From Sisyra terminalis (taxonomy: Eukaryota > Arthropoda > Insecta > Neuroptera > Sisyridae), in contig OY292275.1 of assembly GCA_958496175.1 (NCBI GenBank), positions 1,488,001 to 1,552,000 on the forward strand: a DNA stretch of 64,000 nt, read 5' to 3'. Below, one piece after another: positions 24,131-35,218 of this stretch. The number at the start of each line of letters is the position of its first letter. Position 1 is the first letter of the stretch. A program made the position numbers and the translations under genes. A model generated the notes under the pieces. The model was not told the origin of the DNA. It worked only from the letters and a program-made list of their open reading frames with translations, and did not search any database.

Positions 24131-24672
24131 CACTTTTCTCATTTGCCTGTCAAAATTCTATATGCAACTGTGTTACGCAATCATCCATCTCTGTTTTCGT
24201 GTGACTAATTGCTGTTTCGTTAATTTTTGGTTGCAATTATCTCTACAAAGATAATTTCGAACGTTCACGATTCATTCATTACTTACGTATATATTTAAAT
24301 TGATTACATACGAAGGCCTTTGACTAATAAATAATCCAAGAAACATCTCATTAAATAATTTTTCTTTAACGATCATTTTCTTAATATTATAAGCCTCAAA
24401 AAAAAAAATAAAACTAACGAACTACATAATTAATTTACTTTTATTTTCTAGGGTTTCGAAGCCAAATGGAAAACAAAGCTTTTATAATTTCACCTGAGTT
24501 TCCCATTGCTCGCCCATTACATCCAGAGAATTGAAAATATGTTTGAAATAATTTTCCTATCCCATTCTCAATTTCTTTTACAATCGATGGGAAATCTTTG
24601 AGATTTGACATAGTCGGCAAGTAAATAATTAAGAAGTTAATGATATAATAAAAAATACATAGACTTTTACGT
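24131..24672. other. Unassigned AT-rich sequence
   Basis: No gene or element recognised. A TTTATTTTCTAG acceptor-like tract near 24441-24452 has no matching donor that I trust. Confidence 0.45.
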
Positions 24673-24680
24673 GGTATATC

Positions 24681-25666
24681 CAGTGGCGTAGCTAGGTAAC
24701 CAAGGGCCTGGGGCAAATTAAAAAATGGGACCCCACTGCTATGTAAACTGATTAGGTTTTATCCAAATAAAAATATGAAATATACAAACACTTTAAAAAT
24801 TCTAAGCTACTTAAGTTCTTTGTTGTGCACTGTAAGGCAGGTAATAAAAATATTAAACAGTAACAACATAAATTACAATTAATACTTAATGTAGATTTAG
24901 CTAATTAAACGAAATAGAGAAGATTCAAGGGTTTATTATATAAAGGTCGGGCCTACCAACTGAACTAAATAACAATTATATTTACAATTTTTCCGAGCTT
25001 TAGTTTTCGAAAAAGTATCAAAGACTTGGTTTAAATCCAGGCTTGATACGGTTTTGATTTCAATTGCTATTAGCGATAAATAGTCGAGTTTGGCCCATAT
25101 TATTTCTTAAATATTTTTTAATTATTCTTATTTTGCTAAAAGAACTTTTAGCTGCTGCAGAAGTGACATGAGTTGTAAAGAATAATAACATTGTGGTCGT
25201 CCTGTTACCCACAGGAAGAAAATTTCTTCACAGTGTAATTCACTTGAAGGCTAATCAAAATCCGTTGAGAAAACTAGACCTTATAATGAAGTCACCCCCC
25301 TAAAATGGCCTTATTTCGGGCGAAAATTGTCGCATTGATTCACAGCTCCTTAACTTCCCGTTTAAATTCCGGGCCAACTATCCCTCATATGAAAACTATT
25401 TTTTTTTTAATATCTTTAAGGATGGTTCAATCATTAATATTCAGTTTAATTTTAGCGAATGAAACCATCCCCTATATCCTTTTTTTTCCTGTGGAAATTT
25501 TCTTTTTTGAAAATTGGAATTGTGGTCGTCCTGTTACCCACAGGAAGAAAATTTCTTCACAGTGTAATTCACTTGAAGGCCCATAATCAAAATCCGTTGA
25601 GAAAAGTTAAGAATTCGAGGGCCCCGGAGCACTGCCCCGCCTAGCCCCTAGGTAGCTACGCTACTG
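24681..25666 (-). mobile_element. hAT element copy 3, 8-bp target duplication GGTATATC
   Basis: Begins CAGTGGCGTAGCTAGGTAAC and ends GGTAGCTACGCTACTG. GGTATATC flanks both sides exactly (24673-24680, 25667-25674). The left ~500 bp align with the 16-kb copy. Compared with that copy, the transposase C-terminal region is interrupted at about 25193 by a block not found in the other hAT copies. Non-autonomous and without an intact transposase. Confidence 0.9.
25193..25605 (+). repeat. ~82-bp direct repeats flanking ~248 bp, inside hAT copy 3
   Basis: GTGGTCGTCCTGTTACCCAC opens both copies (25193-25273 and 25522-25605), and both end AAAATCCGTTGAGAAAA. The intervening DNA is not present in the other hAT copies. 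The layout resembles a tiny LTR-flanked element or a local duplication. A frame of 93 codons spans it but shows no domain. Confidence 0.8.
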
Positions 25667-25674
25667 GGTATATC

Positions 25675-27257
25675 CAAAGGATATGTTGGTAAATGTTGAC
25701 AATAATGTGGAAATAGTAGACATACAAAACCTCCGTCTACTCACCATGAAAACGAGAAAACGAAAAGCTTTTTTAGGAATAATATTTATTAATTAATTTA
25801 GACAAAAATGGCTTAGTTGTCTAATCCGGATAGGTTTTAAATTTTAATAAGCATTTCATTTCCCCGTTAGTCTTTAGGGGGTTTCAAGAATATTTTGTTG
25901 AATTTTATTAGGGGATTTGTGCATTAGTTTGATGAAATATTGGTAAACATTGCGTCGTTTGGAGAATATTAAATTTTTTTGTAAATCGTTTGTTAAGATA
26001 TTTCGCAGTGATTTTCCGTCAAACGAAAAATTTGCGAGTAAAATATTTCATATGTATGACGCCCGAAGATATTGAAGCTTTTCTCCAGAGGAGAACGCTA
26101 CTCCTTGCGTTCTCGTACAATTCGTAAAATGTACATTTTTCTTAGATATATAAATCTCTAATATATGTTTTTTTCTTTTTAGTTGTGTAAAACGGGAATT
26201 GGGAAAATTTATTGTCTTCCAAGAAAATATTTCGCTTTGTCAATACCTTTTTATGCGATTGAGGACTTTGATCTTTGGCAAATCAGCGAAGATTCGATTT
26301 GTTTCATTCGATAAAGATAAAAAAATTGGATTTGAACTGTTTCACGTTTTGGTACAGAAAATTTTATAACTTTTTTTTTTCTCTTAAAAACTGCAATGAT
26401 TGCAATTTATAGATTCATCCGATCATCTGAGATTATTTGCACTGTGCTGGTCTTGTGCTAGTTTGCAATTGTAAATAAACATTGCACATTCTAATACACT
26501 GACATGAATATGGCGTAGTATGCATATGTGTATGTGAAAACGAGAAAGTAAAGGTCATGATTCATTGAATTTGAAAACACCACACACATACACATAATCG
26601 ACTCGTACCAGCGCATTTATTAATTATTATTACGACAATAGAAATGGTTTCGTTCAATGTCAAAAACTGTTACAAAAGTGCAACAATGATGAGTAACCGG
26701 GGAGAGAGAGTCAAACACCTTGAGAGCCACCAAATTAATTCATGCGCTTGCATTTAATTGTGTCCGAAAGGATGAACCATACACAATGGAAAATACATCG
26801 TAAACCTCTTGGCCCCTCGCTTTTTTTTTACAACAATTTAAAGTTAATGCAATTAGTGGCACTGTTATTGTAGCACGGATGTGAGTAGGAGTGAACCACA
26901 TCACGTTTCTCTCTCTCCAACTCACGCAGCTACGGTACAAAGTTTCCCATTTCCTTTACCAATTTCTCGTAGGAATTTTTTGATTCACAAACTAAAATAA
27001 TTTTTCTCTAAAACAGCAAATTACTGATTTACGATTGACTTGGCTCTTCTTGAGATCTCAACAACTTTCATAGCCAACTTGTGTAATTATTAGTAAAAAT
27101 ATTTTTGATGGATGATTATTTTGTAGTACCTCTGGGGATATGACAAACACATGTTTAAGTCATGTAACAATTTGACAAATTACAATTGGGAATAATCCAA
27201 GATAAAGATACACATACACATTTATAAAGCAATAAATAACGAATTAAATTTACTCAC
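25675..27257. other. Gene-free AT-rich DNA
   Basis: No supported gene. Short ORFs such as 26740-26940 on the minus strand lack recognisable features. A CA-rich tract lies at about 26580-26595. Confidence 0.45.
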
Positions 27258-27313
27258 CAAATCCAACTAGTACCGGATCAGACCGGCATAATCACATTTC
27301 TTATGTACTAATT
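27258..27313 (-). other. Candidate 56-nt minus-strand exon (non-coding if real)
   Basis: On the minus strand TATATTCAG precedes position 27313 and the exon would end at 27258 before the strong donor GATTTG|GTGAGTAAATT. Every frame contains a stop, so it could only be a UTR exon. The acceptor pyrimidine tract is weak. The segment includes the near-palindrome CCGGTCTGATCCGG. Confidence 0.2.
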
Positions 27314-27390
27314 CTGAATATAGTGTAGTAATTTACAATTTCGTATGTCACTTGTTTTTTTTTTAACTAAATCATTTGTTTTTTCCACAG

Positions 27391-27437
27391 GTATCTACGA
27401 TCCACCAACAACTTCCCGTATTGAGACCATAACATAA
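27391..27437 (+). other. Candidate plus-strand terminal coding exon
   Basis: A strong acceptor, with branch-like TTAACTAAAT and a pyrimidine tract ending TTTTTTCCACAG at 27390, precedes a frame that reads IYDPPTTSRIETIT then a stop at 27437. If spliced, the first two bases complete a codon from an upstream exon. No upstream exon and no nearby AATAAA were found, so support is limited to the acceptor. Confidence 0.2.
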
Positions 27438-29382
27438 AAGAAAACAAATCTAGAGACGTCGAACGTTTGCAATTACATTTTTTTTTTTTTTTTGATGTTT
27501 CGAGTTGAATTGCACAATGGAACTGCAAGTAGGTACAATGCGACACACAAGGTGGTAATTGAAAGTTGCATAAGAAAGAGTTTAGTGCAGAAACCGTAAC
27601 AAGTTCTCTTGTGCACTGTCGGAAAATTAATTAGTAGTAATATTTTTGCTATTGACGTTTTACCTCGCCTCTTCCCCGCCGGCGGTTGGTGCTCTTTTTT
27701 GTATTGAAGCAATTTGTTTGCTTTTTAATTTAATTGAGTCTTTGGAAAATAATGAATCGGCGCTAGGTACTGTACGATATGTAATTGTAACACCTACGCC
27801 GATGTAAATAAGGAAATGTATTTTCCAGTTGATTGCTTGTTTTGATTTCTAATTGTCGATGTATAGAGAGAAAAAAATTTTATCGGGTCAGGTCAGGTCT
27901 AGTGGATCTGTTGGTGCACTGCACAAGTGCATAATTTTTGTCAAGTGAAATATTATCTAACCAAGCACTTTTTATTTTTTTTTAGGAATTCAAGAAAATC
28001 TTACGATTGAATCGAGAAGTTGAACAAGAAAAAGTTTTTCTCTAAGTGCATAAGGAAATAGCAAATTGAAAGTGTGAAAAATTCTTCGATGAATTTCCAT
28101 CGTTATTGATGAAATTGAAAAACTTTCAATTCAATGGTAAATAAAAATTACTTTTTCAACTATAAATTTCCAGCAATATGCTCTTTGACTAAAGCAAAAA
28201 GTTTTCCAATGATTTTTAGAAAAAAAAATAAAGAAAAACATATCATTTTTTTTAAATTATAAATATCAACAAATTTTTCAATGTTAATAACCTAAATAGC
28301 TTTATATGTAAAAAAAAAAACTTTGATTTTTATTGAGCATTCGACTTTGAAATCAATCTCAGTATTTTTCTTCCATCGGCTGAATTATTCATTTTCAAAG
28401 ATCAATTTATAGAAAAAATTCTCCTATACAAATTCTTCTTTTTGCCGTTCATCTAATAATAGAAACTTGTAACTCACAATATTAATATGTTTGTGTTGGT
28501 AGCTTCTAGAAAAAAATATAACCCTGGACAATCGTATTGCAGCATAATTGTGAAATATTTATTTTTATATCTTTCGTGGTATTTTTAAAATTTATAAAAC
28601 AATTAAAATTTCATAATTTAATAAGAAACAGTGGAAAAAAAAAACACTTTTTTGATATTCCAATCTTTTAAAATATTTAATTTTACGGAAAATAATTTGA
28701 ATTTCGCGGGATTATACTTTTAAAAGTATACGATTTTAGATTTCTAGAATTTACTGAAGTAGAATTCGTGGTTAGATTATCAGGAACAATTTCGAACTTA
28801 AAGTCTAAAAGGAATAAAATTTTAAAGTATTCTACTAAAGAAAATCTGGGAAAACTTATTAAAATAATTTTTTTAACGAAAAAGTCTCAATAAAACGATA
28901 ATTTAATCGTAAATCTATTAAACGACCAATTATGATGAAATTCTAGAAAAACTTGAATTTTCTTTACTTTTTTGCGAAACACTGGCAAATTTTTTTATCT
29001 ACCGATTAAAGTCTTATTTCATTGTAGATATTATTTCAGACGTGACTATTCCTATGAAAACATTAAAAAATCATATGGAAATGAAAAACCGCGAATTTTA
29101 AATGATTTAATAGAACAAATATTTTTTATCCTAACAAATATCCAACAAAACCCACCCTCTTTTAATTTTCATTCCATTAAAAATTCATTATCTTCCGAAC
29201 GGTCTAATTAATACGAGTGTACTCCCATTTTTTTGGGTCATGTCAAAAATTAATTTCAAAATTGTTTGGGAAAATTTTCAACAATTCAAACACCCCTACA
29301 CACATACATATTGTTGGTTGTGATGTGTCTATTAATATTAAGGTAAATGCGCTCTTAATTATGTATCCAACATAAAATAAAT
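27438..29382. other. Gene-free AT-rich DNA
   Basis: No supported gene. A T-run at about 27478-27494 and a TTTTTTTTAG acceptor-like tract near 27985 are the only notable features. Confidence 0.45.
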
Positions 29383-29628
29383 TTAAACTTTATTCATTTT
29401 AATCAAGTCGGAAAATCTGAGCACTTCCTCAAGCACCCTTTTCAAACTCGCAATGTACCTATCAGAAAAACGACTCGGGAATATTAGTCGCCATATTCGA
29501 GGTTCAGATACCCGGAAAAGGGTGCGAAAAGCGCCGGGGTGGATGCCCTTCTTTAATCTGTGTCGTTCAAATTTGTGAGTGAGCTGAATATTAATGAGCC
29601 CAAATTTTTGGACGAGGAAATTGGACAT
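29383..29628 (-). CDS. Uncharacterised 81-codon open frame in a GC-richer patch
   Basis: The minus frame begins MSNFLVQKFGLINIQ, is basic, and ends in LKRVLEEVLRFSDL, which could form a helix. The plus strand of the same patch is also open and reads RKRVRKAPGWMPFF. Possible splice signals on the minus strand (TTAATATTCAG and TTTTCCGG|GTATCT) would define a 72-nt in-frame exon. No family recognised and coding status is uncertain. Confidence 0.2.
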   Translation of the reverse strand: MSNFLVQKFGLINIQLTHKFERHRLKKGIHPGAFRTLFRVSEPRIWRLIFPSRFSDRYIASLKRVLEEVLRFSDLIKMNKV

Positions 29629-30386
29629 TGGTATAAGTTTAATTATTAAATTTTGTTGTTTTTTACTAAATTTTTTTCTATATTTTAGGATTGATAACTA
29701 TTACTGTGAGTGAATCCAGTTACAAGCAAAATCGTTCGAAAGTTTTTAGATTAAAGCTTCTTTAGTATGAAAAGCATTGGTTGGTATAGAAGGAATGATC
29801 ATTTATTTTTTTTATATTTATTAAAATCATATTTTCACTCTTTTTCCTCCAAAATGAAGATAGAGAGCACAAATGACTGTCGTCAGTCGTATAAAGGAAA
29901 TAATTGCATTGAAATAGATTTTTTTTTTGGCATTGTATAGGAAAATATTGGATTGTTGGTCGGCAAACGTCACAAAAAAGACAATGCTTTATTAAAAGCG
30001 ATGCTCTCAATCAATTTATTGAACATATTTCAATTAGAGTTTGCCTCTCGTAATGACAGCAATGAAATTTATATTGAAATTGAACGCAATTTCCACGGAA
30101 ATAACTGATATTGGTCGTCAGGGGAACACAAAAAATTTATTTAGTTTTACCGCCGATTTTATCATTAAAAAATTTTTATGGGATACATTTCCGATATTTG
30201 CAATAGCCTGTTGCATTTTTACATTAAATTTTTGATCAAAATAACATTAAATGATGCAATCGCATGGGACTTTGATATTGGATAGAATAACTAGGAAAAT
30301 ACTAACAAAACAGTTGTTTTTTTGATTCAATTTTCGAAAAAATCGTTTTAATTCTATTTAAATAAAATCAATAATTAACCTAGAAT
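29629..30386. other. Unassigned AT-rich sequence
   Basis: No gene or element recognised. Short antisense and sense frames (29762-30010, 30041-30235) are probably chance. Confidence 0.45.
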
Positions 30387-30395
30387 ATTCATTTC

Positions 30396-30550
30396 CAAGG
30401 TTTATAAAATACATAGAAGGCCTCATGGTGGATACGTGACGTATCCAGAAGAAATTCGTACATATCTTCAGACTGATTCAGTTTCAAAATTCTTCGTATG
30501 ACGTCATTTTTTTTTTCTAATGGAGCTACCTTTGTAATTTACAAACCTTG
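30396..30550 (-). mobile_element. MITE family M, copy 2
   Basis: Starts CAAGGTTTATAAAATAC and ends TACAAACCTTG, imperfect inverted repeats, in reverse orientation to copy 1. TGACGTCA is intact at 30499-30506. The 9-base flanks ATTCATTTC and ATTCGCCTC agree at six positions, suggesting a decayed target duplication. Confidence 0.9.
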
Positions 30551-30559
30551 ATTCGCCTC

Positions 30560-31850
30560 GACGTAATTGTGAAATTCGAGATTATTCATCTTAAGTCTAC
30601 CAAAGACGACCACAATTTCCAGTTTGTATCTAGTACTTCAAAAACCTATGGAATTAGTATAATGATAATAGAGCCGCGAATTTCGAAATCATGAATCAAA
30701 TTATAATGATCTTAGCAGGTATTTTCATTTGCTTGAAATCAAAATCTAGGAAAGATAATTTTACAAAGATATTAAAAAGAGTCGAGAAAATTCCGTAATG
30801 GCTGTCATATCATTTGCGATAAGATATTTCATTCATTGCATGACATTATAAATTATGAAACAATAGTAACGTTTACTCGGAAATTTATCAGCTTTGTGTT
30901 GTTGTTGAGTAGAGATAATTAAAATATAATATCTGAAACGACATTTGCGAAAAAATTCACGTAAAATTTTGCCTTAAAAATATGTGTAATTGGATTTTTT
31001 TCTTTGATAGGTCACTAAAAGATTTGAGATTTTTTTTCTCATAATCTGGAAAACATATTTTCGATATCTTTTTAGTGAAATAAAAAATCGATTTTTGGGT
31101 TTAAACACTCCATTATAGTTCGATGATTAATGTGATCGTTAATGAGTAAGTGACTTTCAGATATTGTAATTGTTTCAATAGAAATTACTCACTGATGGGT
31201 CTATTTGTATGCGTTATTGAGTTTGAAACTTATCAATATTTAAATATGTTCAAATATTGAAAAATTTAAATATTTGAATATTTATCACGCGGTTGTGACG
31301 TTATCGTAATCAGCCCCCTGCCTTATCAAGAGTGGCGTTAGTATTCTAGAAATACATTCTATCGAGTTATATTCCCACTTGGCATACATTACATGTATGG
31401 AAAAAAAAATACCAAACGATATCAGTCGGTCGATAACATTTTTGTTTTAATTGGCCCTTTCCTATTCAATTTTCAGCGGGCAATTATAAATTTTGTTTTA
31501 TCGTATCGTCAATTTTATGAGGCACGTTTTTCATAAAAATAAATAAACCATTTTTCTTTGTAATTAGCTGAAAAACGGCAATTCATTGTTCGAAGTTTAA
31601 AGAAATTCGATTGAAAAATTAACAAACATTAAAGGTCATGACAGTGGCGCCTTGCTAAGTCCAAGCAATATATTTTTCAATGTTCTAACACCTATTATGT
31701 TTTCTTGTTCGTAGAAAAAAAATATTATTTTAAATTGATGAAAAACTTTCAAATTTGTTTATTTGGAAAAAGAGGAAAAAGATTGAAATTGAATTTTTGG
31801 ATTTAAATCTTCAAAATGATATAATAAATGAATAGAAGATATATTTATAT
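30560..31850. other. Gene-free AT-rich DNA
   Basis: No gene recognised. An AT palindromic cluster (AAATATTTGAATATTT type) lies at about 31228-31282. Confidence 0.45.
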
Positions 31851-31921
31851 CAGTGGCTCCCAACCTAATGCTCTAAAGCCACTCGATTGCTATTTGGATT
31901 CAAAATGGTTGGGACCTCTGG
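31851..31921. mobile_element. Possible miniature hAT-like element
   Basis: Starts CAGTGGCTCCCAACC and ends GGTTGGGACCTCTGG, imperfect inverted repeats with the CAGTGG-type start common in hAT MITEs, around a ~40-bp core. No clear 8-bp flanking duplication, so the call is tentative. Confidence 0.45.
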
Positions 31922-32973
31922 TCTAAATCAATAAAATCTAATCAAATATTACTTAAGAAAAATTATTTAGAATATTCCTTAAAAGTATTAAGTTACTAAA
32001 CTATTCATTTTTTTTAGGCTACAACTGGCAAGATTAACTATGAGGCACCAATGTTTATCAAGTAATATTTGCTTTCCAAAAAAGGATGAAAATTAAGGGT
32101 ACGAATCAAATTATTTGATTTTTTTAATCCCATACGAAAGAAATTGGTTCCAAACAACCAAATTTGGTGCCGAAGAATTTCGGGCCCATTTTCTTTTACC
32201 GATAGCCATTGAAAAAAATGAGCCATTAAGGTTGTTTCGAAAATAATTACAATTATTAAGAAAAAAAATTAATACTGTAGATTAATAATTAAAATTAATA
32301 CTGTAGATAATCGACTATTGGGGTCATATCTCTGTAAAATTTCAAGTCAATTTGAAGCTTATTTACGGAGTAAAAGAATCGCAAAGTTGCATAATTTATA
32401 ACTCGCGAAATTCTTTTCGTTGAAGTGAACTTATTAGTAATGCATTCTTTGGAATATTCCGCGTCGATAAACTACATTAACATTTAGGGATTTCTGACCA
32501 AATTTTTTCAAAGTAAAAATAGAAAATACCTACAGCACCCAATGTATAAACATATAAAATTCCACTCACTTCTAAACAACCTTAAATCGCCAACCGAACG
32601 TTTAATGAAAAAATGGTTCCTACAAAAAATGAGGCTTTCATTAAGCCCGAAAAATTGGACCCTTACGAAAAAATCGATTTTCCTAACCGCTTTTTCGATA
32701 CAGCCTCAAATACATTGGACGACCACTATGGAAAAATTTCCAATTATTTCGGATATGTATAAGGAAAACCAGTAGGAAAATATATTTTCTTATAAGAACC
32801 ATTTTGTCACTAGATGTATGATTTACACCTTTTTTTCGATTAATGGCTTACGTTATTGACAAATTCTGAACACCAATTTTATCGTTCCGAACCAATTTCC
32901 AACAAATATAATAGAAGCCCTGAAAATTACTATTGCAAATGTTTCACTGTATAGTGGTTATCTGGGACTTATT
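31922..32973. other. Gene-free AT-rich DNA
   Basis: No gene recognised. A 77-codon plus frame (32542-32775) has no domain and is considered chance. Confidence 0.45.
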
Positions 32974-33305
32974 AAGGGCCATTCATTAATTATGTAAGAC
33001 TACTGAAAGAGGGCTAAGAAAATCTGCATATTCTTATGTTTCGGGGGGGGGGGAGGGGAGTGAAACTAATTCTTACGTAAAACTTTGTAAATCCAAATTC
33101 AATATTAAGAATATTAAGAATTTAATTCCAATTTGGATTCCAAATGATTTTCTTTGTATAGTGACTAATGTAATTTACTTAATTCCTATTTAATTTTACA
33201 TAAAAAAGAGGTGAGGAAGTTTAAAAAATTTGATGTATCCTTATATGGGGATAGGGGATCAAAAGTTACCAAAATTCTCCTTACATACTTAATGAATGAC
33301 CCCTT
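32974..33305. mobile_element. MITE with GGGCCATTCATTAATTATG ends and internal G-run
   Basis: The left end reads AAGGGCCATTCATTAATTAT and the right end TTAATGAATGACCCCTTA is its imperfect complement. Just inside the left end is an uninterrupted run of about ten G near 33045-33054. The 'GGGTCATTCATTAATTA' terminus is common in insect repeats, but I cannot assign a superfamily. A relative lies at 44908. Confidence 0.7.
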
Positions 33306-33376
33306 ATGAATTCAATTGGTTCTTGCCATGACGAAAAATAATTTTAAAAATCATCCAGGATTTAGAGGATATATAT

Positions 33377-33515
33377 AAAGGTTTATAAAATACACAGGTG
33401 GCCTCATGCGCTACGTGGTGTATTTTCAGACTGATTCAAACTTCAAAATTCTTCGTATGACGTCATATTTTTTTTTCTAATGGGGCGGCAACCTGTGTAA
33501 TTTATAATTATCTTG
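33377..33515 (-). mobile_element. MITE family M, copy 3, perfect 9-bp target duplication
   Basis: Ends AAAGGTTTATAAAATACACA and TTTATAATTATCTTG. GATATATAT flanks both sides exactly (33368-33376, 33516-33524), fixing the target duplication of this family at 9 bp. TGACGTCA is intact at 33458-33465. Compared with other copies, a block around the ACGAATTTCTTC segment is deleted. Confidence 0.9.
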
Positions 33516-33524
33516 GATATATAT

Positions 33525-35218
33525 TACTCTTTCCCTGTCCCATGTCTTTAGTTTTGGCCTCTTTCATCTCACTCTAGTATTATTGAATTTGATTCAAATA
33601 TAGAAAAATAAGTGCCAACTAATATACATATTTTTTTTATTTAACTTCCATTCTTATTTGTGTAAATAATTTGCTAAGTAGTTCACTTACTCGAAATTGT
33701 TTGGCGTTTTGTTGAATAAAAAGCGAAAAACATTACAATTATTATTCAAATAAATTGTTAAATAATTCAATTTTCAAAACATGTCTCTATATGTTATTAA
33801 CATAATTAGTACAAACGACCAAAAAGTGACTACTTAATTGTTGTGAAAACTTGATTCCAACGAATTATAATATGTAAGCAAGGTCTTTGAAATTTTTTCT
33901 CGTACAGACGATAATTGTTGTTTTTTTTGTAATAAATTCTTAAAAAAAAAATTGTCTCTTAAACTCTGTCCTTGCTTATTGATTAGAATATATCAAATGT
34001 AATCGAAACTTTTCTCAGGTAATTTTGGTCGAAGTTGAATGAATTCAAATGTATATATTAACTTGAACGATCACAAAGTCTTTAATTATCAGGTCGAGGC
34101 TATCGAAAAGAAAATAACTTTTCCAATCTAAAATCACATTATTGTAATAATACGATTATTGATTTGTGTATTATTTTTAAAACAGTCATTTGACGTTTTC
34201 TGTTTAAACATCTATATTTTCTTTTATTTTTCCGTCAAATATTGTGAAGCCGTAGAACGTATACTTGCGATAAAGAAATACCACAATTTCCAATAAATAT
34301 TTGAACAAATAATTGAAACGTTTGTATTTTTAATTTTATTTACAAACAAGATTCTTAAAATAAAATATAAAATATATAATGTTTCCATTGAACTATTTGC
34401 TTTTAATTTAAAAGTGCATATTGAAAAGTTAAAAAAAAAAATGGTATCCTTGACTTGATAAATAGAGGATGAATATTAAAATCTTACGTCACATTTTTTT
34501 TTTTCATTTTAATATTATTCAAGCGGTTGTCGTTTTGGAATTAGTACCTAATATTTTGGAGTTGATTAGGTTTTAATTAAATGAATTTTCTAGAATAGTT
34601 TTAGAGGTAAAATTTTCGAAAAAATGGATTATAAGGTTGTAGTATGGTCGCTAATTGATGGATCGGTGTGATTTATATGTACGTTAAAACGTATAATTGT
34701 TCTAAATTGAAGTGTGAATTGATTTTATTATTGAGGCTATTTAAAAATCAATGTTACATTCAATAGAAATAACGTTTAATAATAGCATTGGTATTTTTCC
34801 ATTTTGTTGATTGAAAATTGGAAGCAAACGTACGTTTGAAATTGATTTTCGGAATTTTTTTGATTATGGATAGTTTGGGATTAGTTCCTGACTTTGGTTG
34901 CCAATTTTTAATCAATGAAAATCACTATAGAGAATAAAGGAGCAGTTCGTAATGAACTCATAAAAAACAAACCATTGCTATCTTTACTTTGTTAATAACT
35001 TCTCAACAGAAAAATTATTTATTTTTCAAATTTTTAACCGAGAATTTTGGTTCCAAAACAAAAATCCCTGACACTATTATTGTATAATTGATTTATACTT
35101 GGTTCTAAAATTTGGAAAAATCGCGGGGAAAAATTATAGTTTAAGACCAAAGGTTGGCAATAAAGCCATAGCTGGCTACTAAGTCTATTTTTTGTTGCAA
35201 AGCTCATGTAATTGGGGA
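33525..35218. other. Gene-free AT-rich DNA
   Basis: No gene, terminal repeats or tandem structure recognised. Confidence 0.45.

Noticed and set aside
29400..29580. Plus-strand reading RKRVRKAPGWMPFF resembled a neuropeptide precursor (APGW-like core after dibasic residues).
   Set aside because: No signal peptide, no amidation Gly followed by dibasic site, no start in a suitable place, and the opposite strand is equally open.
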